Assembly: GCA_964019415.1 (NCBI GenBank)
Contig: OZ025874.1
Location: 5,623,592 to 5,687,591 of the forward strand
DNA: 64,000 bases
Origin: Ianthella basta
Taxonomy: Eukaryota > Porifera > Demospongiae > Verongiida > Ianthellidae
Reading direction: 5' to 3'
Both the position numbers and the translations under genes were made by a program. Positions 11,104-21,662 of this stretch are shown piece by piece. How positions within the stretch are numbered: position 1 is the stretch's first letter; each line of letters opens with the position of its first letter. The notes under the pieces were generated by a model, which was given only the letters and a program-made list of their open reading frames with translations, was not told the origin of the DNA and ran no database searches.

Positions 11104-11358
11104 ATGGTTCTTGGTGTATATACTGGACTTGTAGCAAGCGTGAGCGACATGGCTGGATGCAGGATGGGTTTAACAGGCGACTTTGAAGGCTGCAGCACCC
11201 TTGAGCACAAGTGCAATTGTGCAGAGATGCACGGAATCGTAGCATCGTTGTCGCCAATGAAAGACACTTCATCCGTGAGTGTCAGGTATTTCGATGGTGA
11301 ACTTAAGGATGGGAAGACATCTTGCAGGGTAGTGGCTTCGCCTTTGTCCGTAGCATAG
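11104..11358 (+). CDS. Short orphan ORF with OB-fold-like C-terminal half (possible element fragment)
   Basis: An 84-residue open frame from ATG 11104 (aacATGG) to a stop at 11356-11358. The C-terminal part (MHGIVASLSPMKDTSS, VRYFDGELKDGKTSCRVVA) has the style of short OB-fold modules found in expanded, poorly described cnidarian and sponge families (recalled, not searched). It may be the first exon of a gene or a transposon-borne fragment. No neighbouring exon was identified, and an overlapping antisense frame is probably a shadow. Confidence 0.3.
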   Translation: MVLGVYTGLVASVSDMAGCRMGLTGDFEGCSTLEHKCNCAEMHGIVASLSPMKDTSSVSVRYFDGELKDGKTSCRVVASPLSVA

Positions 11359-11586
11359 TGCACCAGTGTGGTAATGAGTGGTGTCTAGGCAGCTAAATGG
11401 CCAAATAACTCACAATTGGCACTTGCTGTGCAAACCTGCCTCCAGACAGCTCGCAGTCATTTTTGTTGTTGTGCAAACATTGCACAAGCAGGACGGATAT
11501 ACATACGCGAGCATAGGATTGTATTGTGCAAGCGTTGCGGATATACATGCACAAGTATAGAATTTCATTGCGCAAGCTGGAGATAT

Positions 11587-11668
11587 GCATACATACATAC
11601 ATACATACATACATACATACATACATACATACATACATACATACATACATACATACATACATACATAC
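11587..11668. repeat. (TACA)n / (CATA)n tetranucleotide microsatellite
   Basis: About 20 perfect copies of the tetranucleotide TACA. A second, longer array of the same unit lies at 46903-47026. Confidence 0.95.
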
Positions 11669-11805
11669 GGGGGACGACAATGCATCACGATTACTTGCCT
11701 CGCCTTTGGCTCGGCAATAACATCTTACTAAAGTGGTGATTCTTAATGGTGATATGGAGGATATGAAGTGAGGCTATCTGTACTCATGGGCAAGTGTACC
11801 AGCTT

Positions 11806-11930
11806 TCAAGCGGGGTAATGTGGCAACTGGAAGGATTGATCAGTAACCTTTGGCCACAAATAGGCCTTCATTTGGCTGACAAAGGCCTCCACGTCCAAAA
11901 TGTCTTGCTCAATGCTTCCAGTTGCCACGG
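11806..11930 (-). CDS. Coding-like terminal exon fragment, unknown
   Basis: On the - strand a plausible acceptor (cacacttccag) is followed by a 40-codon open stretch (includes EQDILDVEAFVSQMKAYLWP) that ends with TGA at 11808-11806. The composition looks protein-like, but I do not recognise it and found no upstream exon. It could be the last exon of a small gene or a relic of an inserted element. Confidence is low. Confidence 0.2.
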
Positions 11931-12656
11931 CTGGAAGTGTGTATACCACATAAATGATTGTAACTTACTAAATTACTCCACTTGAAAGCCAGCACATGCA
12001 CCCATCAGTATTCCTGCTCACAGCCATAAGTCTCTACAATATCACACTGTATACACTGGATCTAGCTGCAGCTGCTGTTCTGTGCGCTAATTTTTTAATT
12101 AGTCTGCTCCCTCTGTTATCAATCAATGACACACAGCTTTGCCACATTCTAGCACCTTACCAACTAGCTGCCTTCACTCTCCCCCTGCAAAGGACACCCA
12201 CCTGCACAGGGCCACTTGTGTTCAATATCATGTAGCAGTTATTACCAGGAGAGTACCGTACATTCGGGCACTTGTTCAGTGTGGAGAGATGTACAGCGTG
12301 TGAAATTGTACATGATAAGTATATGCACAGCAGTTGTGCAAGTTTTGCGGTCAAGATGTGCATGTATCAAATGTCTGACTGCAGAAAACTACAAAATTGG
12401 ATACATATGCGTACATATTTTGCAGGATGTATATTTTTCGGATACCCCTTGCCTGAATTTTCATAATTTTTTGTGAAGCCCTTGTGTGTATGAAGATTAT
12501 ATGAAAGGCCCCTTTTGTGCACAAGATACTTGCACCTTGTGATCATTTGTTCTTCAAGACACAGTTCCATTAGACTTTGCCTTCTTTGCCATTGTGTCCC
12601 CTAATGTGCTGTGTGTTAACTGCACATGTGTTACTGCCCTGCAGCAAGGTTTTTGT

Positions 12657-12710
12657 TAAGTGTATTCATTGTTTTCTTAGTCCGTGTACGGACTTGCCAT
12701 ATATAGGCAA
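12657..12710 (+). promoter_or_regulatory. BTB gene 4 core promoter: conserved 15-mer and TATA
   Basis: The shared TAAGTGTATTCATTG (12657-12671) is followed by a TATA-like CATATATAGG at 12699-12708, about 50 bases before the ATG at 12755. The same pair recurs before the genes in units 2 and 3. Confidence 0.5.
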
Positions 12711-12754
12711 AGTACTTTCTACTTACTTTGAACCCGCTTCCAAGAAGAGACAAA

Positions 12755-14215
12755 ATGGCTGCTTTAGAGGCAGTGACATTCAGATCAGCACAAAAACGCA
12801 TGGCCCTGTACCCTTTGAAGGGCTTCAATAATAGTATTGGCAGCCTCAGAGAGAGGTACTCTGACGACACAGCTGATGTGTTCTTTGTAGACAAAGAGAC
12901 CAAGGAGAGACTCCCAGCTCACAGACAGGTGTTGTCTGTTGCCTCTGCTGTCTTCTTCACAATGTTCAAAGGAGACTGGAAGGAGAAGGAAGAGAAAGAG
13001 ATCCCAGCCCCAGAAGAGTACAACTGGGAGGCTTTCAAGGCAGTCATAACCCTCCTGTATGGTGAAGAGGTTGAGGTGAATGAATCTTCCATCCCTGACA
13101 TCTACAGGGTAGCTCACTGCTATGATCTTGGGGAGGTGCTGCCTATCTTAGTCCATGCAGTTTCCGGGTGGGATGACAGTAGGTTAGCCACTGCACTGGA
13201 GCTGTGTGCTATAGCAGCAGATGAGAAAGACGTGATACATGCTGTTGTGAAGTTCATTGCACTAAATCTAGAGAAGATTAAAGTGAAAGTTAAGGAGATG
13301 CCATTGAAATGGTGCAGTCTGCAGTATGATGCAATGCTAATGCTCGTTCAATCTGACGATATATCAGCGCCTGAGGTCACACTCCTTGACCTGCTCAACA
13401 AGTGGACAGAAGGGCAAACAGAGATCTTGCTGGCAAAAGTGCAGAAGCTGTATAGTCACATCCGCTACGGCATCGTCCCTTACGAGAACTTACTATCATG
13501 TGTCACCCATAAGAATCTCTCTGCAGTGTATCAAATGCATCAGCGATTGTCTATTGACAGTGTAAGGGAGAATGTAACTCAGCTGACCCCTCGGCCCCAT
13601 CAGAAAGATGTCTTCCAAGTGTACCCAATGACTAATGATTTGGTCGTAACAAGAAGAAAGGGAAAATGGGAATTTATGGATTGCACCTCATCCCCTTCCA
13701 TTGGTGTGTTCTACACTGGTAGACAGGAGCATACGTTTGAGCTCGATGTCAGAGCAAACTTTTGGTCCCACCCTTCTCTATTCCTTGAGCTGAAGTCAGT
13801 CTGTGACGTGAATGAACCAATCGTAGCTCCTCATCCAGTACTAGGTGGATATCTAGGTGGAACACCTAGTCGTTATCTAGGTATATGGCCTCATCCAGTT
13901 CCAGGTGGATATATAGGTAGAGTACCTGGTCAGGGAACAGGTCATGATCTAGGTATGGCACCTAATCAAACACCAAAGCATAACTCGTCGGTGCACATTG
14001 TTGATGATAGCTGTCATCTTGTGGTGACTCTCCACCCAGGAGGGGCAAATGTGGTTGCACAGGCTGGAGATAATGTTCCTAGTGTATGTAAGAGAATGAA
14101 ACACCAATTGGCATGTTCTAGGGATTTTCCATGGCTGTTTGTGATTGGATTCAACACCAAAGATGAACGCTCAGTTTCCATCTGCCTCCTAGCAAGTGAT
14201 AGGCAGAAGCTGTAA
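12755..14215 (+). CDS. BTB-BACK protein with lineage-specific C-terminal domain (subfamily II, copy 4)
   Basis: Single-exon gene of 486 residues from ATG 12755 (caaaATGGC). BTB spans residues about 35-140 (DTADVFFVDKETKERLPAHR, QVLSVASAVFFTMFKGDW) and BACK-like about 145-290. The C-terminal domain starts near 300 (HQKDVFQVYPMTNDL, DFPWLFVIGFN) and is split by a Gly/Pro-rich repeat insertion at nucleotides about 13828-13975. The BACK part differs clearly from subfamily I (EVLPILVHAVS, LELCAIAADEKDV). The BTB segment QVLSVASAVFF matches copy 1 of subfamily I rather than its closest neighbours, suggesting sequence exchange. It is the last BTB gene within the intron leading to RBM22 copy A. Confidence 0.85.
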   Translation: MAALEAVTFRSAQKRMALYPLKGFNNSIGSLRERYSDDTADVFFVDKETKERLPAHRQVLSVASAVFFTMFKGDWKEKEEKEIPAPEEYNWEAFKAVITLLYGEEVEVNESSIPDIYRVAHCYDLGEVLPILVHAVSGWDDSRLATALELCAIAADEKDVIHAVVKFIALNLEKIKVKVKEMPLKWCSLQYDAMLMLVQSDDISAPEVTLLDLLNKWTEGQTEILLAKVQKLYSHIRYGIVPYENLLSCVTHKNLSAVYQMHQRLSIDSVRENVTQLTPRPHQKDVFQVYPMTNDLVVTRRKGKWEFMDCTSSPSIGVFYTGRQEHTFELDVRANFWSHPSLFLELKSVCDVNEPIVAPHPVLGGYLGGTPSRYLGIWPHPVPGGYIGRVPGQGTGHDLGMAPNQTPKHNSSVHIVDDSCHLVVTLHPGGANVVAQAGDNVPSVCKRMKHQLACSRDFPWLFVIGFNTKDERSVSICLLASDRQKL

Positions 14216-14994
14216 CAGTTCATTGTTTACAGCTTGTAAGATTCACTTGTTTCTTCCATTACTCAATGATTATGAAACACATTTTTGCATCTGTGTGACA
14301 CAGTGGTTGTGCTACTACTCATTTTTCATTTAAAGATCCTGTGTGCACTTATACACAATATGTATGTATACACTTCTGCTCACAATTAAACTACAGTAAG
14401 TTGTATCTTTTATATATTAGAAATTGCTCCTTCGGCACTACATACATAATCTTGTTCAAATTGGCTGATGAAAGTGAGTGGGACTGCTTCTATGTAGCTT
14501 TGAACAGAGACAACTCCTTCATCTGGTGTTGACACTACTGGTGTTACCGTTTTACAGTGTCCCCCTTGTAAAGTATACCCCCCCTCCCCCCTGATAGTTT
14601 AGACTACACACAGGGTTGATGAACCATTGAGAAGCATGATAGAACCAAAACAAAGTCGTCCCACTTTAGAACATCAGACATCTTGAATTGAAGTAGATGA
14701 CTATATCCACTGTGCAATCCAACAAGTACACTGCAGTTTTGATGATTCAGCTCAGTTCTTGGGCAGGTTTGTGATTTTTAGATTTAAGGAGTCCTAAATC
14801 ACCCACATCTCCTATTCATAGTGTACCATAGTGTACCACATAGTAACGCTATAACTGCATGTTCTGGGTATGTGATTGCATCTCCATAGCAAGGACTTTG
14901 TGTTCATTTGATCCTTTTACAGTGAGTTATCTGAATACATTGAACTTGTGGTGCCATTGAGTCTGCCATAAACAATGTGTGCCATGACTGCAGT

Positions 14995-15403
14995 AGTCTC
15001 ATCCCCAGCCCACTTCCGGCCGCCATTTTGCAATTGCCTGAAAGGGGGTCTGGCACATCCTCGCTTGATATTTTGATACTGCCCTTGGGGCACTTGCCAA
15101 CATCTTGACAAGCACCTCCACGTCTTGCGATACGCAATGTAGCAGCTTCATTCGCTCACCTACATGAGTCGTATTTAGGTATTCTATCAAATGAGACCAA
15201 TCTGCACCCAATTTGACCGCTTCCACAATTTCAAAAGGTGACCTGGTACAGTTTCTCAATGTCCATTCCTGCCCCTTGAGGCGATTCTGGCAAGCGCCCC
15301 AATCCATGCATGCATGTGATGCGACATACTGAAATTTTTCAGTTAATCAAAATATCAAGCAAATGTGCCAAAACGCCTTTCAAGGGGGACTGGAAATGAG
15401 ACT
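14995..15403. mobile_element. MULE-like short inverted-repeat element with 11-base target duplication (unit 1 only)
   Basis: The ends are AGTCTCATCCCCAG and, read inward from the right, AGTCTCATTTCCAG. The element is flanked by the 11-base direct repeat ATGACTGCAGT (14984-14994 and 15404-15414). The equivalent place in unit 2 (near 22910) has a single, uninterrupted copy of the target, so the insertion post-dates the duplication. No coding capacity is seen. An 11-base duplication fits Mutator-like elements; that family label is inference. Confidence 0.75.
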
Positions 15404-15920
15404 ATGACTGCAGTAACTGGTTATCACCACCAACATGCTGTGAAAGTGGCTCTCAGTTTTGTTTGTTACGTGTGTTTGTACTGGCAATGATTGTACCTAT
15501 ACAGTGGTTGGTGTGAGATACGGAACTCATGCACTGGCCATTGTGCACCCTCCCCAGTTCAGCATCATGACTTTATGCATAAAATTAATGGTGTCACTTG
15601 GGTTCAACCCCATGTTCTGCCCAAGTCATTGTTTAAGAAGGGTTCACTGGACTGTTAGTGGTGTGGGAGAGTGTCATATGTACTGTGCGAGATACAATAG
15701 CTGAATACAGTGGAAGCTTTGACACAGGTCCACCTACATGCCCCCTGCACACAATCTTTCTTCACATTTTCTGAGTCCCATGTTCCTTTTTTTCCTTCTC
15801 GCCCCCTTCCATCTTCTCCCTTCCCCTCTCCTCACCCCTCACATTCCTCCCTCTCCATCCCCTCCCCTCTCCCCAACCTCATCACCCTTCACTCCTGCTA
15901 ACCTCCCTGTCCTCCCACAG

Positions 15921-17271
15921 GCCCATGGCAGTGAGAGAGTGGAGCCCCTTGGTGCAGTGGGTAAGGCCCAAGCCCCCAGCAGTGTACTGATGAAGCTTGC
16001 CAGAACCACTCCATACTACAAGAGGAACAGACCTCACATCTGCTCCTTCTGGGTCAAGGTGGGTGGGTGGGTCATGTGAGGGAGGTGGGAGGGGAAGGTC
16101 GCAGGAGGAGTGTGACTGTGCACAAGTTGTAGAGTGAAGAAATGTGGTTCAAGGGAGTTAAGTATGTTGGAGGATTTGAGGACTAGGAAGGGATGAGGGT
16201 GAAGGGAGGGGTGGGGGTGGGCAGGAGGAGGTGGGAGGGTCATGGTACGTACATATGTAGTTGGGTGGGAGGAGTCAAGCTATCTGAATGGCAGACCTTG
16301 CTTCAATCACACTTTTGAGTTAGGGGTGAGGGTGTATTGGTGTAGCACTCAGTCTACTGCAGTCCAACAATGTGCTTTCCCTTCCCCCTCCTTCACACCC
16401 ACAGGGTGAGTGCAGCCGTGGTGAGGAGTGTCCTTATCGTCATGAGATGCCAACAGATCCAGATGACCCACTGGCCAACCAGAACATGAAGGATAGGTGA
16501 GTCATCAAGGGAGTTCGTACAGCAGGCTAATCTACGTATTACAGGACCCATGCGTGCACACACACACACACACAGTTGTGATGTAGTGTACTTGGGTGTA
16601 TTAATTCACTCATATCAATCTACTAGGGCTGGGCGGTATATCATATTAGGTACTGTATGTATTTGCATTTTATAATATAATTACTGGATACTACATAAAT
16701 GTGGATTTGCTACATGGTTTTCCCTTGTAAGTAACGCAAATCAGGTATAGTATGTCATTTACTTTGCAAAACTCTAAAATACTTCTTAGTACGATTCTAC
16801 ATAAGTGAGTAAAACTTAACAGTGTGTTACATTAGAATGATTTAACATTGAAGTTCATGAAATTAGCATTTGTATGTCAGCCATTAACTTTGTTCAAAAT
16901 AGTGAGCAGGCACATACTTGTACCACAATGGTACTACATATATTTGCCAACACCGCCCACCCTATCCACTATCAGTCTGCTCTCATACTACCTTCATGGA
17001 CTCTTTGGCTAGTCTCTCTATCCATCTACAGTATGCTGTCCATGTGTCTCCCTGTGTCATGTTATCTGCCTCTCTGTCTGCCTTTGTGAAGGTACTATGG
17101 TGTGAGTGATCCTGTGGCTGATAAGATCTTCAAGCAGATCGACACTCTACCAAAGATTGAGATCCCAGAGGACAGGTCCATCACTACCCTGTACATCGGG
17201 GGACTGGATGGCATTGTCACTGAGAAGGACCTGAGGTGTGCATATGGGGTTGCATGCTGTGTTGTGCTGTG

Positions 17272-17359
<88 letters not shown>

Positions 17360-18535
17360 TGTGGTGTGATGTGGTGCATTCATATGTTATAATACTTGTG
17401 TATGTTTTGCTGTATATTACATATTGTGCTGTAGTAAGAACCTGCAGTGACAATTCAATTGATAGGATACATCAGTTCAGGAGCACTTGTGTACCTGTTG
17501 ATCACCTTTCTCCTTCCCCTCCCCTCCCCACCCCATAGGGACCACTACTACCAGTATGGGGAGGTGCGAGCAGTGCACATGGCTGCTGAACAGAATTGTG
17601 CATTTGTCACTTTCTCAGCCAGGGAGGCAGCTGAGGCGGTGAGGAGGGGAGGAGGAGGGAACGGAGAGGAGGGAGGGAAGGGAGGTAGAAGGGGAGGAAA
17701 GAGGGGAGGGAAGCATAAGAATAAGCATTCAGTGTATATCAGTTTGTGCCTTAATATGATAGCACTAGTATATAGTGCCTACATTCAGAGACATCATTTG
17801 CATTCATCTTCAATCCTTGTTGTTGGTACAGTGGGCATAGCCCTTATTAAGGAAGTGTCCTTGCGTTGTACATGGTGTTCGGTATCCCTGGTACAAAGTA
17901 TTCTTTTAGGGGGAGGGTGACACTGTGCTGTGTTTGCAGCTTCATCTCTTTCTCCCTGCTCTCAATGTCCTTCTGACCAGGCTGCAGAGGGGACATTTGG
18001 CAAGCTGGTCATCAAGGGGAAGCGACTGAAGGTGATGTGGGGGAAGGCCCAGGGCTCTGTCCCCACCCCAGGACACAGCTCGGATGCAAAACTGACTCCA
18101 GTTCCCGGGCTGCCTCCTGCTCGTGAGTTGGCAGTTGTGTGTGTGTAGTTGTCTGTGTGCTCTGTGTCTATGTACATAATTGTTAGCAAAATACATCTTC
18201 TACATCTCTTTCCACACCTCACATATGTATCGTCAACCCTTATTCTCTCACACACCTACCACCATCCCTAGCCCCCAGCCCTCTCCTTCACACATGATCA
18301 CCTGTCATCTACCTCTCACCCTTCACCCCTCCTCCCTCCCTTCCCCCTCACCATCCTACAGCTCTCCCTCCCCCGCCTCTTGACCCCAAGGCCAACTACT
18401 TTGGTATTGTCACTGAATCAGCTGACAAGGAGGAGGAGCCAGAGAAGAAACCCAAACCACCCAGTGAAAGTGAGCAGCACTGAGACATGCGTACAGGCAC
18501 CTTAACTACTTTTGTGTATGTGCATATCAGCACAT

Positions 18536-18631
<96 letters not shown>

Positions 18632-19031
18632 TAGACACTCTCTCACCACTTGCTTGCCCACCTGTCCTTGCCAGTCAGTGCTACCAGTGCATGTCCATTC
18701 CATTCTGTGTAGAAGGAGAGGGTAAACCTCCATTACTGCCACCAGGCCAGCCTATGGTACCACCCCCAGGGTTTCCCCCTCTCCCTCCCCCTGGGATGCA
18801 GCACATGTTCCCTCCACCCCCTCCCTTCCTCCCTCCCCCACTGATGGGTGAGTACTCTCTCACTGCATTCAGAATAGCTCTCCCTTGTATAGTTGTCATG
18901 GTTACCTCTCTGTCTCTAACACAGGCCCACCACCTCCCATGGGACTGCCCCCTCCTGGCTTCGGAGGGATCCATTATCCAAGTCAGGACCCCCAGAGGAT
19001 GGGGGCTAAGGCTGGCAAAGCAAAGGAGTGA
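15921..19031 (+). CDS. RBM22: RBM22 3' half, copy A (eight coding exons)
   Basis: Exons: 15921-16058, 16405-16496, 17092-17235, 17539-17638, 17981-18122, 18362-18469, 18713-18847, 18925-19031 (TGA). Phases are continuous throughout and with the exon at 182-282. The product is a core spliceosomal protein that contacts U6 and pre-mRNA at the catalytic centre. Visible features are [19 protein letters not shown], a CCCH zinc finger (C-x7-C-x5-C-x3-H across CSFWVKGEC and EECPYRH), then an RRM with RNP2 LYIGGL and RNP1 [14 protein letters not shown] segment follows, then a Pro-rich tail ending in [16 protein letters not shown], all as in animal RBM22. Exon 18362 would run into a stop if not spliced at 18469. 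The large upstream intron contains the BTB genes. This copy is probably the natural continuation of the gene. Confidence 0.9.
17273..17359 (+). repeat. (GT)n microsatellite in RBM22 copy A intron
   Basis: A pure GT tract of about 85 bases starting 37 bases after the 5' splice site at 17235/17236. The matching tract in copy B (24694-24774) has a different length. Confidence 0.95.
18537..18630. repeat. (CA)n microsatellite in RBM22 copy A intron
   Basis: About 45 CA units between the exons ending at 18469 and starting at 18713. The equivalent tract in copy B is shorter and interrupted (26026-26082). Confidence 0.95.
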
Positions 19032-19964
19032 TTGCCTGCATGGATGCAGCCTTCACAGCTGTGGCACAAGACTCACTAGCTATTGGGGCTTTAACTATGC
19101 ATACAGCATTGCTTGGGACTCAGACTTGCATGTGTTTACTTATATTATATGGATGGATGTTATTGCAATTCACATTCATGCATGCATGCATCAACCTATA
19201 TACAGCTATGTGACTTTATTTGAGCATGCACTTGCATGCATATGTACAGTGTCATTTAATGCAGGTCTCTATTGGCTGGAATGACCTTAGTTTGCTAGCA
19301 CGTGCGTGCGTGTACATGAATCATATGCATGATTTTCAGATTCAATCATTCTCTACAATATCACACTGCATACATTGGATCTAGCTGCAGCTGCTGTTCT
19401 GTGCACTAATTCTTTAATTATATAGTCTGCTCCCTCTGTTACCAATCAATGACACACAGCTTTGCCACATTCTAGCACCTTACCAACTAGCTGCCTCACT
19501 CTCCCTCTGCAAAGGACACCCACCTGCACAGGGCCACTTGTGTTCAATATCATGTAGCAGTTATTACCAGGAGAGTACATACATTCGGTCACTTGTTCAG
19601 TGTGGAGAGATGTACAGTGTGTGAAATTGTACATGATAAGTATGTGCACAGCAGTTGTGCAAGTTTTGTAGTCAAGATGTGCATGTATCAAATGTCTGAC
19701 TGCAGAAAACTACAAAAGATGATACTGTACAGATGTTCGAGGGATGTATATTTTGCACATACCCCTTGCCTGAATATTTTAGTGTATATTTTGCGAAGCC
19801 CTTGTGTGCTGAAAGATTATACAAAGGCTCCATTCGTGCGCAAGGTACTTGCACCTTGTGCTCATTCATCATTTGTTCCTCAAGACACAGTGCCCTTAGA
19901 ATTTGCACTCTTTACTGTGGTGCCCCCTAATGTGCCGTGTTCACTGTTTATGCAAGGTTTTTGT

Positions 19965-20016
19965 TAAGTGTATTCATTGCTTTCTTAGTCTGTGTATTGA
20001 CTTACCATATATAGGC
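19965..20016 (+). promoter_or_regulatory. BTB gene 5 core promoter: conserved 15-mer and TATA
   Basis: TAAGTGTATTCATTG at 19965-19979 and CATATATAGG at about 20007-20016, about 50 bases before the ATG at 20064. The layout is the same as in units 1 and 3. Confidence 0.5.
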
Positions 20017-20063
20017 AAAGCACTTTGAACCCACTTCCTGTAACTATACAAAGAGGCGTGACA

Positions 20064-21524
20064 ATGGCTGCTACAGTGCTAGTAGTGAAATCAGCAGAAA
20101 AACGTATGACATTGTACCCTTCAGTGAAAGGCTTCAGTAACAGTATTGGCAGGCTTAGAGAGAGGTACTCTGAAGACACAGCTGATGTGTTCTTTGTAGA
20201 CAAAGAGACCAAGGAGAGACTCCCAGCTCACAGAGAAGTGCTGAGGGTCAATTCTGCCGTCTTCTTCAAAATGTTCAATGGAGACTGGAAGGAGAAGGAG
20301 GAGAAAGAGATCCCAGCCCCAGAAGAGTACAGCTGGGAGTCTCTCAAGGCAGCTATCACCCTCCTATATGGTGAAGAGTTTGAGGTGAATGAGTCTTCCA
20401 TCCCTGACATCTACAGGGTAGCTCACTGCTATGATCTTGGGGAGGTGCTGCCTATCTTAGTCCATGCAGTTTCCCAGTGGGATGACAGTAGGTTAGCCAC
20501 TGCACTGGAGCTGTGTGCTATAGCAGCAGATGAGAAAGACGTGATGCAAGCTGTTGTGAAGTTCATTGCACTAAATCTAGAGAAGATTAAAGTGAAAGTT
20601 AAGGAGATGCGATTGAAATGGTGTGGTCTGCCATATGATGCAATGCTAATGCTCGTTCAATCTGACGATATATCAGCGCTTGAGGTCACACTCCTTGACT
20701 TGCTCAACAAGTGGACAGAAGGGCAAACGGAGATCTTGCTAGCAAAGGTGCAGAAGCTGTATAGTCACATCCGCTACGGCATCGTCCCTTACGAGAACTT
20801 ACTATCATGTGTCACCCATAAGAATCTCTCTGCAGTGTGCCGAATGCACCAGCGATTGTCTATTGACAGTGTAAGGGAGAATGTATCTCAGCTGACCCCT
20901 CGGCCCCATCAGAAAGATGTCTTCCAAGTGTACCCAATGACTAATGATTTGGTCGTAACAAGAAGAAAGGGAAAATGGGAATTTATGGATTGCACATCAT
21001 CCCCTTCCATTGGTGTGTTCTACACTGGTAGACAAGAGCATATGTTTGAGCTCGACGTTACAGCAAACTGTAGGTCCCACCCTTCTCTATTCCTTGAGCT
21101 GAAGTCAGTCTGTGACGTGAATGAACCAATCGTAGGGCTTCATTCAGGTCTAGGTGGAAGTCTAGGTAGAACATCAGGTCTTAATATGGGTGGAGCAACA
21201 GGTTTTAATCTGGGTGGAGCAACAGGTTTTAATCTGAGTGGAGCAACAGGTTTTAATCTGGGTATGGTGCCCAATACAGCACCAAAGCATAACCCGTCGG
21301 TGCACAATGTTGATGATAGCCGTCATCTTGTGGTGACTCTCCGCCCAGGAGGAGCAAGTGTGGTTGCACGGGCTGGAGATAATGTGCATTGTGAATGTAA
21401 GAGAACGAATCACCAATTGACATGTTCTGGGGCTTTTCCATGGCTGTTTGTGATTGGCTTCAACACCAGAGATGAACACTCAATTGCCATTTGCCTCCTA
21501 GCAAGTGATAGGCAGAAGCTGTAA
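20064..21524 (+). CDS. BTB-BACK protein with lineage-specific C-terminal domain (subfamily II, copy 5)
   Basis: Single-exon gene of 486 residues from ATG 20064 (gacaATGGC). BTB spans residues about 37-140 (EVLRVNSAVFFKMFNGDW) and BACK-like about 145-290. The C-terminal domain (DVFQVYPMTND, AFPWLFVIGFN) is interrupted by 24-base tandem repeats coding GGATGFNL-type octapeptides (about 21180-21262). It is very close to the gene in unit 1 over BACK and C-terminal parts. The BTB hinge instead resembles subfamily I copies 2 and 3 (EVLKVNSDVFF). It sits between the end of RBM22 copy A and the start of RBM22 copy B. Confidence 0.85.
   Translation: MAATVLVVKSAEKRMTLYPSVKGFSNSIGRLRERYSEDTADVFFVDKETKERLPAHREVLRVNSAVFFKMFNGDWKEKEEKEIPAPEEYSWESLKAAITLLYGEEFEVNESSIPDIYRVAHCYDLGEVLPILVHAVSQWDDSRLATALELCAIAADEKDVMQAVVKFIALNLEKIKVKVKEMRLKWCGLPYDAMLMLVQSDDISALEVTLLDLLNKWTEGQTEILLAKVQKLYSHIRYGIVPYENLLSCVTHKNLSAVCRMHQRLSIDSVRENVSQLTPRPHQKDVFQVYPMTNDLVVTRRKGKWEFMDCTSSPSIGVFYTGRQEHMFELDVTANCRSHPSLFLELKSVCDVNEPIVGLHSGLGGSLGRTSGLNMGGATGFNLGGATGFNLSGATGFNLGMVPNTAPKHNPSVHNVDDSRHLVVTLRPGGASVVARAGDNVHCECKRTNHQLTCSGAFPWLFVIGFNTRDEHSIAICLLASDRQKL
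21180..21262 (+). repeat. Coding 24-base minisatellite in BTB gene 5
   Basis: Three to four tandem copies of a 24-base unit read as (S/G)GATGFNL(G/S). The paralogue in unit 1 has a different Gly/Pro-rich expansion at the same place (GGYLGGTPSRYLG and so on), and the unit 3 gene has almost none. The insertion point within the C-terminal domain is therefore hypervariable. Confidence 0.8.
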
Positions 21525-21662
21525 CTGTTCATTGTTTGCAGCGTGTTAGATTCACTTGTTTCTTCCATTACTGAATGATTATAAAACAAATTTTTGCATC
21601 TTTGTAATATAGTGATTGTGCTACTACTTGTTTGCTTTTATAGATGCTGTGTGTACATATTA

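Larger units (their letters stand above)
12031..19349 (+). repeat. Segmental duplication unit 1 (BTB gene plus RBM22 3' half)
   Basis: This begins at tctctacaatatcac (12031) and ends at ttcaatcat (19349). The same order of sequence repeats in unit 2 (from 19350) and partly in unit 3 (from 26803). Introns and flanks, not only exons, are nearly identical (for example 16621-16870 against 24037-24290), which argues for recent tandem duplication or ongoing conversion. Unit 1 carries a private insertion at 14995-15403. Confidence 0.85.

Noticed and set aside
16624..16870. hAT-like terminus (tagggctgggcggtat) in RBM22 copy A intron and at 24040 in copy B
   Set aside because: Only one end is visible; no inverted partner or target duplication was found, so no element was called.
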